From assembly GCF_003545695.1 (NCBI RefSeq), contig NZ_QUZZ01000017.1, positions 1-64,000 on the forward strand: a DNA stretch of 64,000 bases, given 5' to 3'. The position numbers were made by a program, and so were the translations under genes. Source of the DNA: Taibaiella helva. Lineage in GTDB: Bacteria; Bacteroidota; Bacteroidia; Chitinophagales; Chitinophagaceae. Positions 1 through 9,900 of the stretch are shown here, in pieces (positions within the stretch are counted from its first letter, which is position 1; each line of letters starts with the position of its first letter). The notes below the pieces were generated by a model, which was given only the letters and a program-made list of their open reading frames with translations, had not been told where the DNA came from and made no database searches.

Positions 1-201
1 GGAACGACACTTGAAGTCCTTAAAACTCACGCCACACAAGCTTTAATAGAAATCGGTTACCCAATTTAGGTAACTAGCATGGTAACCGAAAGGGTCACCA
101 TAATCGTTGAATTTCTTTGAACTGCTTATTTGGAGAAAACGTTGATGAAAAGCGTTTTAAACAGAAAAAGCGCACCTATGTGCGCTTTTCAGTTGATTTC
201 T
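1..201. other. Flank left of the island, probable end of a second related element
   Basis: No gene can be assigned here. A plus-strand frame is open from base 1 to a TAG at 67-69 (22 codons), too short to call. The stretch resembles the integrase-side end of the island near 17.1-17.3 kb. It has a 13-bp box (TTTGGAGAAAACG, 129-141) identical to 17200-17212 and almost equally far from the tRNA-derived core. It has a terminator-like hairpin between box and core, and GGTTACC/GGTAACC motifs (55-61, 81-87) where the right end has GGTACCC sites. It may be the end of another element of the same family. Confidence 0.5.
166..189 (-). terminator. Terminator-like hairpin beside the left att core
   Basis: A 10-bp perfect stem (AAAAGCGCAC pairing with GTGCGCTTTT) closes a 4-nt loop. 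Read on the minus strand it ends in a T-run. It sits just downstream of the partial tRNA-Lys 3' end at 202-216, in the same place as the tRNA terminator on the right side, so it probably ends transcripts coming from the tRNA side. Confidence 0.6.
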
Positions 202-216
202 GTGATTCCGCTGGGA
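202..216 (-). repeat. Left attachment core (direct repeat of tRNA-Lys 3' end)
   Basis: The 15 bases GTGATTCCGCTGGGA are identical to 17274-17288, where they form the last 14 nt of tRNA-Lys plus one base. Here the match stops after the core, so no tRNA is formed. This is the usual footprint left by tyrosine-recombinase integration into a tRNA 3' end. Confidence 0.85.
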
Positions 217-274
217 TCGTAAATCATTTCGAAAACCACTGTGAAAGAGTTGGTTAGAGATAAAAATACCAATT

Positions 275-296
275 GGTACCCTTAACGTTACCCTTA
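275..296. promoter_or_regulatory. Candidate integrase arm-type sites, left end
   Basis: GGTACCCTT at 275-283 and GTTACCCTT at 287-295 are 12-bp spaced direct repeats. They match the GGTACCCTT at 17154-17162 near the integrase. Their place just inside the left core suggests integrase or excisionase binding; this is inference from the repeat pattern. Confidence 0.45.
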
Positions 297-476
297 CAGT
301 TTGTTATTATTTGTAGCGTTTTGATAAGAACTTATTTAAAATAAAGGTACAACCTTAACCTCACATTCGAAAGTATTTTGATAAAAATTCCTTAAAAACA
401 AGGCTTTCCAATACATTCCTTTTCTAAAAAAGCTCGTTTATAGAATTATTCATTGGAGTCTTATTTGTGTTTATCA

Positions 477-1580
477 TTAGTCGACCAGCTTGCGTTTAAG
501 CAGTAGGTTATTGTAATGTAGGTTGTACTGATTGCCATCTTTATAGTAAATACGCATTGAACGGTCTTTTAGGTCAAAAGCTTCAACAAAAAGTAAGTAT
601 ACATATCTAGCGACAAAATGGGACTTTTTTTTATTCGCTTTGGATAAGGTAACGCATAAAGTCGATCTGGAGTCTTCTGGAGTCGTTTTCTTATTGGCCG
701 GCGTTAGTTTCTTTATAACTTCAGGATACCATTTTTTTAATGCACCCACTGATACTTTGGCCAGCGCTTTTACCCTTCCGAAGTTTGAAACCCGGTATAA
801 TCCTTCATAGCCTGGAATATCCTTCCATAACTCACCATCCATACTTTTTAAAGACAGATTCGCGACTGCTCCTATAGACTTTTGCTCCTTCTTTGTCAAT
901 TTCAGGGAAGCATTAATTATTGATCCTGGTTGGGGAGAGAGGAGGCTTTTTTTCAGTTTTTTGCTTTTGCCCTGCTGCCATACGAAACCCTTGTATAAAA
1001 TGCTGTGGCCGCTTGCGGCGTCAGCAATAGCTCTTTCATTGAAGCCATTTTTTCTCCCCGCTTCATAACTACTCGCATACTGGGCAATAAGATTACCCTT
1101 TGAGTCAAACTGGCTGACTGGTTTGCGGAAAGGACTTTTAAAACGTCCATTTTCATAGGATTTGTTACGCAATTCACCGATATTGGTAGCAATAAGATTT
1201 TGAAAATGCAGGTTTAACCCATCACCGTCTTTATAGCTGATTAGAATCTTCCTATCCTTTAGTTCAATGGGCGCAATAAAGGCATGATAGACCAACCGTC
1301 CAACAGAAAAGCAGTATTTAACGCCATCGAGATTAAGAGAGGTTAATAGCGTTTTGAGGTCTTCATTTACTGTTTTATTTCTTACTACAGAGCACTTTTG
1401 TCGCAAGATTTTTGCCGCAATAGGTTGAATACCTCCATGATGCATCACCCGCGTCCGCTGTAGCGATTTGATTCGCCCCACTGAAGAAACAGCATAGTAT
1501 CCCTCAAAGCCTGGTACAGGCTTCCAAATCTCGCCTTCAATATCGGCTAATGACAAATTTTTATATGGGTATGAATCCAA
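477..1580 (-). CDS. Double NUMOD4/HNH-like protein with degenerate nuclease motifs
   Basis: A 367-aa protein made of two related halves. Each begins with a NUMOD4 motif (residues 16-40, GEIWKPVPGFEGYY; 249-273, GELWKDIPGYEGLY) and ends in an HNH_3-like segment (about 95-133 and 326-362). A NUMOD1-like segment (153-201) lies between. NUMOD modules are DNA-binding parts of homing-type HNH endonucleases. The usual N-H-x-D-G catalytic signature is replaced by SYKDGD and YYKDGN, so the histidine is missing in both halves and nuclease activity is doubtful. The only start before the first domain is TTG at 1580, directly after an in-frame TAA. It lies downstream of the toxin/immunity genes on the same strand, with a 226-bp gap. 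Its role is unknown. Confidence 0.7.
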   Translation of the reverse strand: MDSYPYKNLSLADIEGEIWKPVPGFEGYYAVSSVGRIKSLQRTRVMHHGGIQPIAAKILRQKCSVVRNKTVNEDLKTLLTSLNLDGVKYCFSVGRLVYHAFIAPIELKDRKILISYKDGDGLNLHFQNLIATNIGELRNKSYENGRFKSPFRKPVSQFDSKGNLIAQYASSYEAGRKNGFNERAIADAASGHSILYKGFVWQQGKSKKLKKSLLSPQPGSIINASLKLTKKEQKSIGAVANLSLKSMDGELWKDIPGYEGLYRVSNFGRVKALAKVSVGALKKWYPEVIKKLTPANKKTTPEDSRSTLCVTLSKANKKKSHFVARYVYLLFVEAFDLKDRSMRIYYKDGNQYNLHYNNLLLKRKLVD

Positions 1581-1806
1581 TTATAGAAAATTTGAGTACT
1601 ATAAGGTCGAATTCTTTCTACGTTTTTCATCGAACAAATACCTTGAACAATGAGGTCTAGCGAGACGTTGTGAAAAAGAAAAATCCTTCTATTTGTGCAT
1701 AGTGTACAATAAACTTAGGCCATTCTCTTTTAAGAAATCAATGATTGCAGTATTTGGTGACAATACGTTAAACAAATTGCACTCAACAGTTAACCGTTTT
1801 ATTGTA

Positions 1807-2421
1807 TTATTGCCATTTTCCTCCAGCAAATATCTTTATCCACCCTCTTTTACTGTCAAATCCATAATACAGTGTTTGTGTTTCTCCAAAAAGAGTCCCG
1901 TCATCTGATATGCTGTAATTTTCATACTTTCTTATTATAGCATATTTGTGGTTTTTATTGAATGCTGGTCTGCAAAAATAATATCCATGGACCTCACCGT
2001 CTTTTGGCTCGACAAGTTTTATATTTTTTAACTCACAGGGGAAATTTTTTACTGTAGTATCTTTCATCTGCCTGGAAATATACTCTTTATCCTCCTTTGT
2101 AAATAAGCTATCAGTAATAGGATAAGCAAACACATACCATATTTTATAAGGATCTATTATTTCGCTCTTAAGTCTCTCCTCTCTTTCTTTTCTTGTTGTA
2201 GGTAAGGCGTAACCGGGTACATCAAAGTCAACATCTACACCAATATTCCATTTCTTGTATTTGTTAGATACTATTATTTCCTTTAGGTTCTCGCTTACCA
2301 TAATATCAGATATCACTTTATTTAAGACCATTTGTTCTTCTGATGTAATTTTTTTGTTGTTCACGCAACCTATTTGCAACATAGCAAACACTCCCAAATA
2401 TAATATTACTAGCTTTTTCAT
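1807..2421 (-). CDS. Putative lipoprotein immunity protein for the RHS-Tae4 toxin
   Basis: 204 aa with an N-terminal hydrophobic segment ending in QIGC, so Cys19 is a plausible lipidation site and the mature protein would face the periplasm. I do not recognise its family. It starts 7 bp after the RHS stop on the same strand and shares the AT-rich base composition of the toxin tip. A periplasm-facing immunity protein fits a peptidoglycan amidase toxin, since known Tai4 immunity proteins act in the periplasm. Immunity function is inferred from position and localisation only. Confidence 0.65.
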   Translation of the reverse strand: MKKLVILYLGVFAMLQIGCVNNKKITSEEQMVLNKVISDIMVSENLKEIIVSNKYKKWNIGVDVDFDVPGYALPTTRKEREERLKSEIIDPYKIWYVFAYPITDSLFTKEDKEYISRQMKDTTVKNFPCELKNIKLVEPKDGEVHGYYFCRPAFNKNHKYAIIRKYENYSISDDGTLFGETQTLYYGFDSKRGWIKIFAGGKWQ

Positions 2422-2428
2422 TGTTAAG

Positions 2429-5400
2429 TTATTTTAAAGGCCAAAACCAGATTTTAACCCTATCGTCATATAAATATCTTATCGTTCCAGGTGTTGCTAA
2501 ATAATGCCCATTATAAAAATCAATGTGCCCAGTACCACTTGCGCCATAAGAAAATTCACTATAAATTACGCCCTTTTGATGTCGGTAACTCTTATTGAAT
2601 TCATCGGGGGTTAATACCATTGGTCCATATTTACTTTTAATACTACCTTTAACGGGTGGACCAAACGCCTTTGCAAACCACTTTGCTGCGTTGTCAGCCC
2701 CCCGGATATATTTTCCTCCATCAGTTGTGAGCTTATCAAATTGAGAAGCACCTGAAATATCAGTTCCATTCTTTTTTAACGTATATGACCACCTAATTGC
2801 GCATTCGTTTTCATAATCATTAGGATATAGATTGATCGGCTCACCTTTTGCATCTAATGGATATGTATCATAAAGTTGATCTATAGGTGCAAGCGTTATT
2901 TCTCGTCCGATGTTTGTTTGGCTGGAACTGCTATTTTTCTGCTGAGGATCAGGCTCAGGATCATCATAGTCATTTAAAGTCCCCGTCGAGCTTTCAACGG
3001 AAGAAACTGAAATTGGTCCAATTTCAACTGTACCCTGTGGTTCATAACGTTGACCAGTCATCCAAGCCCACATCATTCCTGCCTCGACACCATAGTAGTA
3101 TTCGTTCTGAGCGGCTTTAGGTGCCCCCCAATTACCTTCCCACAAGCCCAACTCCATTTGACTTGTTAAAGGTAATTCCACGAAGCCCGTCCACCATCCA
3201 CTACCACCAATGGCATCCAAAGCGCGGATAGTAGCTTTATTTTGAGTAGCCCCGTAGGAAATACTGGGTTTGACTTGCGTCCCGTTCGGGTCAATGATGC
3301 TCTCAGGCGCATTGCCCATGGCTGCATAGGGGCTCCATACCTGTTGCCCGCTGGCATCGGCCAATGGGTCGACAGCCAGGAACCGACCGGTCTGCGGGTC
3401 GTATTGCCGGGCCTGGAAGTCCATCCAGTTCAGCCCAAGGTCCTTGATATATTCATTGCTTTGGTATTTGCGGCGATTCTCCCTAAAATCGGTAGACACA
3501 CTACTCAGCGGCTGTACTGGCAGGCCATGCGGGTAATAGTGGTTTTCTTCCAGCAGGTTACCCTTGCTGACTTCCACCTTCAGCTTATCAAAGAACATAT
3601 TGCTGCAGGGGATACACTGCAGATCGCGCCAGCGGCTGTTCAAATATACGGCTAAATAACCGTTGGCAGGGATCACCATCGCGCCATTGCTGCCGATAGA
3701 GCCCCAGGTACCGTTACCGTTCACCTGGTAGGCACCGGCAAATTCGCTCACCAGCTTCATGTTCTCGTCAAAGAGGGCATAGGTAAGATAAGCCTGTGGT
3801 CTTTGCGGGTCAATACCCTGGGTTTGAATCAGGTCTTCAAGGGCGTAGAAATTCTCCTGGGTAAAAAGCTCATTAACTAATTTGGTATTGTGACTCTCGC
3901 CGGGAAGGCCGCCCACACCATTAGTCAGGGTACTGATAATACTTCCCATCATTTGTTCGGCGGTCACCGGTTCGGTAGTGTTGCCTTCAAAGCTTTCATA
4001 GTAGTTGTTGACGTTCATGTCCACCCTGTCGCCGGCCATTACTTTCACCAGCAGGGAGGTGCCCACTTCACGCCCGGCCTCAGCGCCATTGAGCCGCCCT
4101 GCCTTATTGTCGCCCGGGTCGGTGCTGGCGGGCTTATTGTCCCGTATCTCGCCTACTTTCTCAAACAGCATCCCTTCCAGGTTGGCGCTGGCCACTTCGT
4201 AGGTGGCCAGGTACTGGCGTATCTCGTAGGTAATGATGTCGATAGTGCTGCGCACATTGCCCAGGTGATCTTTGACAAAATACTCTTCTTTTATGGGTGT
4301 CGTGCTGCTATAGTCGAATACGGTGCGGCCTTCGGCGGTAAGGACGTACTGCAGGGTGTCGTTCTTGTAGATGAAGTTGCCAATGTAGTCAGTGCGCTTC
4401 GTTGGTTTTCCGGGATCGATCACAAGCTCCTGCACTTTATTACCACCTGCATCATAGCTGTATTCTATCTTTTTGCCATTGGTCAAACGTATTTCCGAGG
4501 GTTTATTCAAGTGGTTGTAAGTGACTTTGTCGATACCTTTATTGGCATCTACTTTCAGGTTGCCGTTACCATCGTAGTCGTAATCGTTACCGCCGGGATG
4601 GCCGTCCTGGAAGTCGCCGGCGCCATAGTCGGCGATGCCCTGGTCGCTGACGGCGTTCAGCTGGTTGCCGTTAGTATAGCTGTAGCTCAGAATATCCATG
4701 TCCACAGGGCCGATACCAGGCTTTACGCCGCGCTGCTTCATCGACAGGATATTACCGTTACGGTCGTAATAGAGATTGGACACGCTGAAGTCTAGCTGGG
4801 TCTTGCTCCAGGGAGTCAGGCTCTGGAGGTAATAATCAGCGCTTTTGAGCCTGCCGGCCAGGTCGTAGTCGTAACCGTAGGCATGCATGCGCGCATCATA
4901 ATAGACAGAGGCGTCACCATTACTGCCCCGCCATACCATACCGGCGATCTTATTGTCATAACGGGGCTTGTCGAAGCCGTAATCGTATTTCAGCGATTCG
5001 CCGAAAGTCAGGTTCTGGCCCTGTTTATTACCCGTCTCGGCATAGATGCCATTAATGCCCGTCAACTGTTCGCGGATGTTGTAGCTATAGTCCTGGGTCT
5101 CGCCGTTGTTACCCAGTACCTTGCGCCATACCCTGCCCAGCTCGTCGTAAGTATAGCTGCCGGTAAGAAGCCAGGAGGCGGCGCCATCCACTTTGCGCCA
5201 GGTCTTGCCCAGACGACCGGTGGTGGCTTCGTATTCATTTTTGTTCAGCTCTGTGTGTTGGGCGTAGCCATCGGCGCTCTTATCATTGATTGACACCTGT
5301 TTGGCAACAAGCACCTGGCCACTAAAATTGTATTGATTATTAGTGTAAGCAGTATGAATTAAATTCCCACTTTCATCAGCATCCTGGCCAGCGGTGTATA

Positions 5401-6955
5401 TCAGACGGCCTTTATCATCATAAAAGAGTGCGGTCCTGCGCCATGCGGCAATATTTCCTGAAGCTTTGGCCTCAGGCGAGGGCAATACCCTAACTAGGCT
5501 TCCGGTAACGGCATTTAGGTTTTTAAGTGTGCGCTGCGGGGTTTCCGCGCCGCTGTTGGGATACTGTAGTTCACCGTTTTGCAGCTTATAGCTGCTCCAG
5601 GTATTCCAGAGATCACCGTTGGGATCGACTTCCCTATAATCGTCGTAGTAGTTGTAGCTCCAGATCTCGCAGTAATCTAAGGCGGTGGGATAAACATGGT
5701 AGAGGTTATAGTTTTTGGCATAGTACAGCCAGCTATTAGTGGGATAAGTTGAGTTGTCTTCCATCACAGCGACAAGCTGCTGCCGTGTTGCATTGGTAGC
5801 CTGGCCTTTACCAGTCACGATTGGGCGATCCATGACATCATAAAAAGTAAAAGACCACCACCCTCCGGCGCTTCTCAGGCTGCTATCCTGGTAAAATACC
5901 AGGCGGTTCCGTTTATCATACACAAAATACTCCCAGCCTTTTCCGGGTACTTTCTGCTCTACCTTGCGGCCTTTGTTGTCGTAGCGGTATTGGAAGCAAT
6001 ATTGATCCAGCACTGTTTGGCTGATGCTGCCGTTGTTGTGGGCCGCATCGGCTATGGCCGGAGGAAGGATATAACGGAGCCGGCCCATAGCATCATAGAT
6101 ATAATAGGTCTTGTTCAGGATGCCGCCCAGGGTATAGGGCGCTGTATTGACCACGCCAATGGTATCGGTAGCCTGCTGCAGCACCACGCGGCCTTCGCGG
6201 TCCTTAAATGTCTTGGAATAGGGAACAATACTGTTGCTGGTTTCACCGGGAATGCGGGTCAGCTCACCAAAGAGCCGGCCGGCGCTGTAGTAGCCGCTGC
6301 TCACCGGTAGCCCGGCAGCATCCAGGCTCCAGCGCCGCACTTCGCTGGCGCCATTAGTGATCCTTTGCTTTTCGATACCCCGCAGCTGCCCCACCTGGCT
6401 TTTGCCGGGGGCATAGCTCGTCTCCGAACGCTTGCCGGCATTAGAGGTATTTTCGGTATAGCTATAGGCGCTCGTACCTTCGCCGGGATAAAGGTTATTG
6501 TAATAGTTTTGTTGCTCCGTAAAAGCGCCCGCCCGGAAGCCGAAGCCGGCGGCGCTGTAGGGCAGGTAGCCCACAGGGGTCACCCGGAAGCGGCTGTCGG
6601 CCGGGCTCACCAGGCTTTTGCCGGGGGTAAAGTTATGCGTTACGGTCTGCATGTTTCTGGCGAAGCCGTCCAGGTACTTGGTGCTGACCTGTACATCGGC
6701 AGGCGCACTGCTGGTCGTTAGTTGTGCGGGGTCTGCGATGGGTACTTTGGGTACGAAGCTGCGCTGGTAGTTGAACAGCCCAGAAGTATTGACGTTGATG
6801 GCCGGCGGCACCGGAACGGTATTGGTCTGCGTGCCGGCGGGGGCAGACTGGCTCAGCTGCGGTTTGTTCACCGTTTGGGCATAGCTGCCGGGGGCTGCTG
6901 CGATGCAGAGCAGCGGAAGAAGAACTTGGATATAGCGATGCAAAAAGGATTGCAT
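2429..6955 (-). CDS. RHS repeat polymorphic toxin with C-terminal Tae4-like amidase
   Basis: 1508 aa. A Sec signal peptide (about 1-27, ending SYAQ) is followed by a DUF6443 region (about 60-210), many YD repeats, and the RHS-associated core near 1171-1225 (QARQYDPQTGRFLAVDPLAD, then DPNG). After a linker, the last ~135 residues resemble T6SS amidase effector 4. They contain an NECAIRWSY block with Cys1385, a GGKYIRGADNAAKWF block, and a GHIDFYNGH block with His1477, the expected Cys-His pair. Tae4 enzymes cut peptidoglycan stem peptides at the gamma-D-Glu-mDAP bond. The sequence turns AT-rich after the RHS core, which suggests an exchanged tip. It is the second gene of a three-gene operon: a YD partner 31 bp upstream and a lipoprotein 7 bp downstream. 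No T6SS gene is in the window, so the export route is open. Confidence 0.88.
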   Translation of the reverse strand: MQSFLHRYIQVLLPLLCIAAAPGSYAQTVNKPQLSQSAPAGTQTNTVPVPPAINVNTSGLFNYQRSFVPKVPIADPAQLTTSSAPADVQVSTKYLDGFARNMQTVTHNFTPGKSLVSPADSRFRVTPVGYLPYSAAGFGFRAGAFTEQQNYYNNLYPGEGTSAYSYTENTSNAGKRSETSYAPGKSQVGQLRGIEKQRITNGASEVRRWSLDAAGLPVSSGYYSAGRLFGELTRIPGETSNSIVPYSKTFKDREGRVVLQQATDTIGVVNTAPYTLGGILNKTYYIYDAMGRLRYILPPAIADAAHNNGSISQTVLDQYCFQYRYDNKGRKVEQKVPGKGWEYFVYDKRNRLVFYQDSSLRSAGGWWSFTFYDVMDRPIVTGKGQATNATRQQLVAVMEDNSTYPTNSWLYYAKNYNLYHVYPTALDYCEIWSYNYYDDYREVDPNGDLWNTWSSYKLQNGELQYPNSGAETPQRTLKNLNAVTGSLVRVLPSPEAKASGNIAAWRRTALFYDDKGRLIYTAGQDADESGNLIHTAYTNNQYNFSGQVLVAKQVSINDKSADGYAQHTELNKNEYEATTGRLGKTWRKVDGAASWLLTGSYTYDELGRVWRKVLGNNGETQDYSYNIREQLTGINGIYAETGNKQGQNLTFGESLKYDYGFDKPRYDNKIAGMVWRGSNGDASVYYDARMHAYGYDYDLAGRLKSADYYLQSLTPWSKTQLDFSVSNLYYDRNGNILSMKQRGVKPGIGPVDMDILSYSYTNGNQLNAVSDQGIADYGAGDFQDGHPGGNDYDYDGNGNLKVDANKGIDKVTYNHLNKPSEIRLTNGKKIEYSYDAGGNKVQELVIDPGKPTKRTDYIGNFIYKNDTLQYVLTAEGRTVFDYSSTTPIKEEYFVKDHLGNVRSTIDIITYEIRQYLATYEVASANLEGMLFEKVGEIRDNKPASTDPGDNKAGRLNGAEAGREVGTSLLVKVMAGDRVDMNVNNYYESFEGNTTEPVTAEQMMGSIISTLTNGVGGLPGESHNTKLVNELFTQENFYALEDLIQTQGIDPQRPQAYLTYALFDENMKLVSEFAGAYQVNGNGTWGSIGSNGAMVIPANGYLAVYLNSRWRDLQCIPCSNMFFDKLKVEVSKGNLLEENHYYPHGLPVQPLSSVSTDFRENRRKYQSNEYIKDLGLNWMDFQARQYDPQTGRFLAVDPLADASGQQVWSPYAAMGNAPESIIDPNGTQVKPSISYGATQNKATIRALDAIGGSGWWTGFVELPLTSQMELGLWEGNWGAPKAAQNEYYYGVEAGMMWAWMTGQRYEPQGTVEIGPISVSSVESSTGTLNDYDDPEPDPQQKNSSSSQTNIGREITLAPIDQLYDTYPLDAKGEPINLYPNDYENECAIRWSYTLKKNGTDISGASQFDKLTTDGGKYIRGADNAAKWFAKAFGPPVKGSIKSKYGPMVLTPDEFNKSYRHQKGVIYSEFSYGASGTGHIDFYNGHYLATPGTIRYLYDDRVKIWFWPLK

Positions 6956-6986
6956 AAAATAAAGGATAAAGGGTGAGTGATGGGTT

Positions 6987-9900
6987 TTATTCTGCGCCTT
7001 TTACGGTGTACTGGGTCTTGCTGCGGATCTGGCCTTCCTGGTCGCGTACCAGGGTCTGCCGGCCCAGGGCATCATAGCTGTACGTAGCGAAGCGGCCGTT
7101 GACGTCGGTCTCCGAGCTGAGGCCGAAGAGCGGTGCATAGGTCTGGCTGGTCATCCGCGCAGCGGCCGGGTACAGGCGTACTTCATCCAGGTAGCTGTTG
7201 GCAGCCGTGCCCGAGAAGCTGACGATCGTACCGCTGGTTTGCGGGGTAAAACGAATGATGTATTGCCGCCAGCTGTTGTTCACGGTGGCTACAGGCGCCG
7301 GCAAAGTCTGGACAACGCCCCCGGCCGTTACCATCGGAACGGTACCCCTTACCCAGAAGGAGAGCACGTATTCTTTGCCTTGCTGCAGGTTCTGTGTGCC
7401 GGTCATCTGGTTGGAGACATTGGTTACGTTATTCCACAGCGACAGGCAGGAACCGCCGGTCACACCGCCGGCGGCCAGGCTCTTGGCCGTGTAGGTAAAA
7501 TTGGTATTATAGGCATTGGTCTCGAAGCTGCTGTAGGCGATATCGGTATAGCGGCTATTTATGGCCTCGGCAATCTTCTGCCCGCTGATGCTGTCCCAGA
7601 TCATGGCCTTGTATTGCTGGCCTTCGGGCAACCAAGTCTCCAGGGGATTGCCGCGCACATCGAAGCGGGTCACTTCGCTGATACGGGTGAAATACGGTAC
7701 ATCATCCTGGCTGTTATAGGCCGCATAGGCCTTCTTGCCATCTGTATTGTAGGCGCCGGAGAGATACTGGGTATAAGTAACCGGCTCCAGGCTGCGGTAC
7801 TGGTACATATTACGTACAAAAACCTGGGTATTGGCCGGACTGCCTAAGGTTCGTATACCAAAGCCCGTAAAATAAGCGTCCAGCAATACACCGTTCTGCG
7901 GCATAGCGCCGCTGGCCGTACGTTTCCAGCGCTGGGCCGCCATCAACCGTTCTTGTCCCTTCATCGGCTCAAAGAGGGTAGCACTGCCGCCGCTGATCAC
8001 GGCTGCCGTCAGGTCATAATTATAAAGATTGAATTGCCAGATCTCCTCATCATTGCTGTTGGTGGTGATGGTGGCCTTCAGGTTTTTGTGATCATCGTAT
8101 TGGAAGCTGGCTACATCGGTGGTGTAATTGGTATTGTCCAGGTATTTGTAGCTGGTGGAGCGGATCAGCTGCGCCTCTCCGTTAAAGGGCTTGTAGGGAT
8201 CGGTAACCGGTACCCGGCTGATGGAAAAATTGAACCCAGCTGTAGGGGCTGTATGTGCGGGTACAGAGTTGTCTTGAACAAAGGAATACTTCGCATTTTG
8301 TACGCCGCGGTCTGCTGCGGTAGTGGAATCCATGCTGAAAGCATATTCATTCACCGAGCGTTCTATCAAATTGCCATATTTGTCATAATCTTTCGTCTCT
8401 AATGGCAAGCCCATTTCCCATTCCCGCAGGTATTGCTTGTCGGCATAGGGAAACTCAAAAAAATGCTTACCGCCACCGACACGCACGTATTTAGAAGAGG
8501 ATAAAGCATCTGTAAAATTGCTGAAGCGGATATCCCGGCGCGATACTGTGCTGCCGTCAACAGTGACAGTAGTGCTAACGAAAGAGTAACCATGATTGGA
8601 GCCTGCCACCAGGTGATGCGGGCTCATGTAAGTATTGGTTAAGAAGCCGCCGCCGGGATAGGTACCGGGATTGTTCACTTCCTGTATACGCTGGGGATAG
8701 TGAAAATAGCCGCCGGTGAGAAAGCGTTGTCCTTCGATATAATTAAAGCTGGTCGTACGATTGTTGCCCTGGTGAAACTCGTCCGTTTCAATGATGCTGG
8801 TCAGGCAAAGACCATCATTGGCATCTTTGCCCAGGAAATAATTGTCCGTAGGCAGGAGACTGCTCAGGGCTGTCGGCGTGACGAGCTGATGCGCGCCGTA
8901 TACAAAATTTATAGTGCCGCCATAAGCATTGCGGATCGCTGTAAGCACGCCGGCCTTCATTTTACTAATGTCTTCGGCCCGGTTGGCGCCGAAGGTCATG
9001 CTGCCCACTTTAGGTATTGAGATATTGGTGTCGGCTGTACTGCCACTACCATAAGGAACAGGGGAACGGCCATTGTAATAGCCGAAGTAATCCTGGCTGC
9101 CACTGAAACGCAGGGGCAGCTCTGTAGGATCGTAGCTGAAGGTATAGAGCGGTTCGTTGACCGTGCCGTCGCAACTAAGCATCCTGATACCGTCAAGACG
9201 TAACCGATGAGATCGGTCAGAGGACACATAAGAAATGTTGATACACGGACTGCCGTATGAAAGCTCGCCTGCAGTATTCCCCCCTGTTTTGACAACCGTA
9301 TAGCTTTGGTCAAACTGGTAGCGGGTACAATTATCGCCCGAACGAATGCCAATCTCCCTGAGAGCTAGCCCTCCCCGGTAGTCACAACGAAAACCTGTAG
9401 TGTCATAGAAAAAATCAGCGGTTACCCCATTGGGATATTGAATTTTTCGGATATACGAAGAGTAGAATCCTTGATCGACCTGACCTGCTCCTGAAGGTTG
9501 GTTACTAGCAGTACGGTATGAATATGACCAATAAGCTGTAAAACCTGCACTGCTCTTATTGTAATAAGAATAGATAATTTGTCTACCATCAGCTAGGGTA
9601 ACACGATCTACTACCCATCGAGTGATGGTGTTATAATTTCCTAGATCGCCCTGTATTGTATAACCATCCATTTCAGCAAGGAGTTGAATATTGGTATAGT
9701 CCCCAGGAATAAAGTGATACTGATTGCCTTGTAAATCTGTAATAAGGAATTCAAGCTTTCGAGGATCGGGAATAGCACCGCCGGCATTCTGCACTGCGGT
9801 GGCATAATCCTGGCCCTGCGATTGGATGGCCACCTTGAAGGCCCGGTTAGGATTGGTATAGATCTGCCGGCCGGTACCGATATTGAAGCTGAAGGAAAGG

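Noticed and set aside
1-69. Partial plus-strand frame of 22 codons ending TAG at 67-69
   Set aside because: Too short to be significant and it overlaps motifs that look like att-arm sequence.
3242-9352. Many long plus-strand and other-frame open frames over the RHS genes (e.g. 3890-4795, 7239-7847)
   Set aside because: They are shadows of the GC-rich minus-strand RHS and YD genes; their translations show no domain and the opposite strand matches known families throughout.
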